Made by a program: the position numbers and the translations under genes
The notes under the pieces: generated by a model
Database searches by the model: none
The model's input: only the letters and a program-made list of their open reading frames with translations
What the model was told of the DNA's origin: nothing
Source: Polytrichum commune
Taxonomy: Eukaryota; Streptophyta; Polytrichopsida; Polytrichales; Polytrichaceae
Length of the DNA: 64,000 nucleotides
Direction of reading: 5' to 3'
NCBI GenBank assembly: GCA_950295325.1
Contig: OX485805.1
Coordinates: 42,494,758 to 42,558,757 of the forward strand
Shown here: positions 60,693 through 64,000 of the stretch, piece after piece
Position numbering within the stretch: position 1 is the first letter of the stretch
Layout: every line of letters starts with the position of its first letter

Positions 60693-63424
60693 TAGCATAT
60701 GTCATTGGCATATATGTGTATTCAAGTAAGTGTTCAAATTGGCAACTTCCTTCTCACCCACGGTGACCCACCCACCATCAGTGTGTATGTTTGACAAATT
60801 TCATTTGACATTCAACTTCAAATCCAAAGTGTCACGTGACGTTTTCAAAAACAAAAATGAATGTCAATTGACATCTACATTTTTTTCTTAAATGTCACTT
60901 CAATGTCATATGCCTAGTAGTACATGTCATTTCAATTTGTAACATATCAATTGACATGTGGTTTTTTTCCTTCACGAGCCACACTACATGTCAAAATCTA
61001 AAGTGTGCGAGTTTTTGGTGTGTCAATTGACGTGTATTTTATTTTTGTGCAAGTTTGTGTGTGTCAAATATCAGAAACTTGCAAAAACTTTGTCAAAATT
61101 ACACACTGACCACCATCTCTCCTTTCACAAATATTATGCCGTTGCAATGATTTTTATTTATTTATTTGCTTGGCTTGGCCCATGCATGTGTCACCCATGG
61201 TAGAGAAATGAGCCGGTTTGAACATGGATGGGTGGGTCAATAGGCCTATAATCAGGGTGTCACATGTTACTTGCTCGACCACCATGTGTCACTGCCAGTC
61301 ATATGCACATTGTAGGGGCATTTTGAGGGGTATTGTATGAGATGTATTGAATCTTGCGACTAACACGTGTACATTGTTGTTTACAACATTGTATTAATTG
61401 TCCTTTTAAATGTGATGCTTCTACGTTGATTTTGTAGGTAAGAAACGAGAGTCTATGCCGATCACTCCATTTCTTTCGGAAGAAAAACGAGCTGCGTGTT
61501 TAGAAGCTTTGAGACTATATGCAAGTGGTGGACCGCAAGTGCCCACAGATGTGACGTATCCTATCTACAAAGAGCTTGATGATATCTATGGGCCACCTGT
61601 GGTCATGACAATTTTGGAAGACCCCGATGGTCCAAGATTCCCATTAGTGCCCGTCAATCTAGCTGCAGTCCAAAGATATAGAAAATTGGTAAGTTTTGAT
61701 TGCGGTTCAAATGTTAGTACCTAGTCTTCTTAAGGATTTTCTTTCTCATCATATTTAAAGTGTAATCCCGCATCAATGTTGAAACATTTTGTTGAAATGT
61801 CTTGGTTTCTTCCACAAATTGCACATGTAATATATGTAAAACTTCAATATTTATGTATATTGTTATTTTTTGAATAATTTCTTGACAAGATCTAAAAGTA
61901 ATTGACTTGTTTATTACATTTCTTAGAACATTGTTAAGCACTCATGAGAGGGTTTCCTTCATAAATAATATTGGGTCATTCTATGCTGATTTCAAGGTTG
62001 AATCTTGGAGGGAAAAAATCAAATATGTCATTCTTTGGAGGCTATTCTCAAAAGGATGAGCTCCCACTAACTAGGATTTAAGTATATTTGGGTTTATGTG
62101 TGAGTTTTGGACAATTCCAACTATTAATATGATGTACACTATATCACAAAATTGCACAAATGTGGTGGTTGGTGAACATGAAATATAAACATTCAAAGTT
62201 GCAATTATTGCATTATTTGTGTTTGTTATTGTTGATTGATGTTTTTATCCCCACAAATGCACATCTCTATTATTTTTGAACAAGTGGTTTGTCCAAATAA
62301 CCTTACATGTCAGTCTCTTAACATAGTTTCGCTAAGAGAAGATGTTATAAAGAAAATTAAATAACATTGGGTTTTCCCAAGAGAATGTGGTCCATTGACA
62401 ATTCCCACTACATTTTTGTAGGAGATTGTAAGAAGGGGATGATGTATTGCCTATGTTCTGATAGGTTAGTTGAAAAGATGTCATTATTAAGATTTTTTTA
62501 TTCTTTGACACATGGCACTAAGAATTTTATGGCATGGATGCCCTAACCATTATTTAACGTATTGGCACACAGAAATTGTTTTTGGAGACGCTTTTGGAAG
62601 AAGAAAAACGAGCATTTCACATACCGGATCCTCCAAAGGATTGCTCGGTTCCAAGGGAATCCGGAAGTGAATCGAAAGTCACTAGTACACCGGACTCGGA
62701 GCCTTGTCTCACCGCCGAACAAATCGAAGCGGAGAAGGAGAAATATTTGGTGGATTGTGGGTGCCCGGGAGTTAAAATATATCGGTTTCCCGATCCAATG
62801 CCTCCTCACCTACTTGACCCATCCTCAAGGTCCTCCTCGATCGAAGAGCCGCCAATGTTTTTACCATTTCAAGGAATCATAACGCGAAGGATGATCGAAG
62901 CCTTCCCCGATGGTTTGTTGGGTGAAGTTTTTTGCAACGCAAGGATTTGCTTACCTTATGAGATTCGTAGGTGAGTGCACCAAAACCAATTCAAGTGCAT
63001 CATAAGATACATGGTTTGATGTGAAACTTTCAAAACAACGGATATTTTATAACATTTTTTAAAGTTCTTTATGCGGGCATCTCTACATGAGGAATCGAAA
63101 AGCCATTGTAGTAGGAATATTGGGTTGAATTCCTATGCATTAAGGGTGAATTGATTTTTGCTTATCTTCATTGTCTTAGCTTGCTCCCCTGCATCCATTG
63201 GTAGCCAATGGCTAAAACCTAAGTTGAGGTCTATTTCGGTGAAAGGACTCCAAAAGGATAAGCATATATCAATATCTTGACAATGTTATGTTGCCTTACA
63301 ACCTTGACATCTTATTATTATATTGGACCATGTGTACAGATATGATAGGGATGAAGATTGCATTCTCAAGGGAATTTACGCTGATGAACGACAACATGAA
63401 TGGGAAGGAACTGTTCCATCTCAG
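51216..63424 (+). CDS. SPAG17: SPAG17/PF6 homologue, flagellar central-pair protein (5' part)
   Basis: Fourteen exons are visible: 51216-51311, 51705-51866, 52117-52170, 52375-52429, 52784-52872, 53028-53199, 54608-54714, 55676-56140, 58245-58466, 58962-59510, 60376-60610, 61438-61688, 62573-62970, 63340-63424. They give 980 in-phase codons and the gene continues past the window. The start is MAPKKDEKRPSAKGGG, like the Lys-rich start of SPAG17. Exon 10 holds the family hallmark AYYKALLNEVP...SIPVLLHCMIEQV. Exon 8 has RIYWCLGLG and an acidic/poly-Pro tract, and coiled-coil-like Glu/Lys stretches flank these. PF6/SPAG17 builds the C1a projection of the axonemal central pair and is needed for beating. 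In plants this means swimming sperm. Intron 2 has a GC donor (GAG|GCATGT). Exon 10 may end at 59483 (TTG|GTAAGC) or 59510 (AAG|GTAATA); both keep frame. Introns 6 and 10 contain MITEs. Confidence 0.9.
53771..54122. mobile_element. MITE, copy 1, in SPAG17 intron 6
   Basis: Inverted ends CTCTCAAAAACTCATG...CATGAGTTTTTGAGAG, about 350 bp, non-coding. Internal words GGAGTGTTTGAA and GGGTTCCAACA are shared with copy 2. Long partly complementary arms would fold back (CGCCTCCC against GGGAGGCG). Confidence 0.85.
55480..55640. repeat. dispersed repeat, copy 3, in SPAG17 intron 7
   Basis: Matches the segment near 6110-6260: GAACA(T/A)CTTC, ATTCATACGA, GGAAGTGGCTACGGC-like, TTCGGATTCGCTCACCATCT, and CATAGCCTACGAGAG. 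It ends shortly before exon 8. Confidence 0.5.
56257..57484. mobile_element. possible CACTA-like insertion in SPAG17 intron 8
   Basis: The left end reads CACTAGAGAACGG then TACACTGAATA. The right end on the other strand reads CACTAAATAAAAACGCA then TACACTGAATA, and both have TTTAGTGTTTGA(A/T)T further in. The interior (about 56380-57330) is much richer in G+C than the rest of the intron. Flanking triplets differ (TTA and TAG), so no target duplication supports it. No transposase is seen. Confidence 0.4.
59563..59935. mobile_element. MITE, copy 2, in SPAG17 intron 10
   Basis: Perfect inverted ends of about 20 bp, AAGTCTCTCAAAAACTCATG and its complement, flanked by TA on both sides, which may be a 2-bp target duplication. 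It is about 370 bp and starts only some 50 bases after the exon 10 donor. Confidence 0.88.
60661..60692. repeat. (TA)n(GA)n microsatellite
   Basis: It lies in the intron after exon 11, about 50 bases past the donor. Confidence 0.95.
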
Positions 63425-63700
63425 GTGATATATCAATCCTCTTCATTCCTCTATTGGCTCAACAATCTTCATTCCAAAACACATATAGCAATTTGGGCAA
63501 TTTACCACCTAAGGAAACATGTCATAAAGTGGACAAACCCTAATGGATGAAGACATGATGAACCTATCCATCTCAAGCTTTATCAACTCTCATTTTTCCA
63601 TTGGCTCAAGAATTCTCATTTCAAAATACACAAGCTACTTTGGGTAATCTATCACCTAAATAAAGAAGTGGTAAAGTGGACAAACATTGATGAATGGAAG
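63418..63700. repeat. tandem duplication after the last visible exon
   Basis: Two related copies, about 63418-63553 and 63566-63700. Both start CATCTCA and share ATTGGCTCAA(C/G)AAT and AA(A/G)TGGACAAAC. The first copy begins at the very end of exon 14 (CCATCTCAG|GT). The second has CATCTCAAG and so lacks the donor. The rest of the window to 64000 shows no further exon. Confidence 0.7.
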
Positions 63701-64000
63701 CCCACTCAAGTCTACAATTTGTCCACTTTACAGAAAGCTTCCATAGGTGAAGAACTACCCAAAGCTCTTTGTGAGTCATGACAACAACAAAAAACAGTTA
63801 CTAAATGCATGGTCATGTTCACATGATATGCTCTCATCAGTCAACACCTGTCACCAAGGGTGGAACTGCAACATACACCTACCAACAAGGGTTTGAAATC
63901 TATTACAACAAGAATAACAAACCAATTCCATATACATGGAGGTTGAATCTACTTTATCTTGGTTTTTGCTAACCCTAGAAATGCTAGTTTGATTAAGCTG

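Noticed and set aside
1..64000. Search for functional tRNA or rRNA genes
   Set aside because: No GGTTCGAATCC-type box B with a matching cloverleaf, and no rRNA-like conserved block was seen by eye; a covariance-model scan would be decisive.

Overview
This is nuclear DNA from a land plant (or close streptophyte relative) that makes swimming sperm. Four spliced protein-coding genes and one intron-free gene sit in A+T-rich intergenic DNA full of mobile-element remains. The organism type is an inference. Plant-type families (EXORDIUM/phosphate-induced-1, plant SGNH esterase-like, plant-type RGP1) occur beside a homologue of SPAG17/PF6, a protein of the central pair of motile flagella. PF6 genes are kept only where flagellated cells exist, so a bryophyte, lycophyte, fern or charophyte is likeliest; flowering plants and conifers are excluded if the gene works.

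Layout. 2.8-7.0 kb: a four-exon gene joining a secreted EXORDIUM-like domain to a CUB-like domain. 7.1-7.4 kb: a small CACTA-type foldback element. 10.6-12.0 kb: a two-exon membrane-anchored SGNH/PC-esterase-like gene with a tandem duplication across its intron. 12-19 kb: mostly non-coding, with one perfect 19-bp hairpin. 19.1-19.9 kb: a G+C-rich intron-free gene of unknown family. 21.6-25.2 kb: a poorly resolved minus-strand gene, local duplications, telo-box motifs and a possible plus-strand transcript. 26.07-31.72 kb: a short hAT element (8-bp target duplication) split by a 4,967-bp CACTA element (3-bp target duplication). 31.7-43 kb: gene-poor, including a strongly G+T-skewed block. 43.1-49.2 kb: an 11-exon RGP1 gene. 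51.2 kb to the right edge: the first 14 recognisable exons of SPAG17/PF6, running out of the window, with MITEs in its introns.

The genes do not form a pathway. EXORDIUM-CUB is predicted to act in the wall or apoplast, the SGNH protein in the secretory pathway, RGP1 with RIC1 as a Rab6-type GEF at the Golgi, and SPAG17/PF6 in the sperm axoneme. All exon boundaries were worked out by hand from open frames, GT/GC-AG sites and phase. The coding sums are exact multiples of three for the EXORDIUM-CUB, SGNH and RGP1 models and for the visible part of SPAG17.
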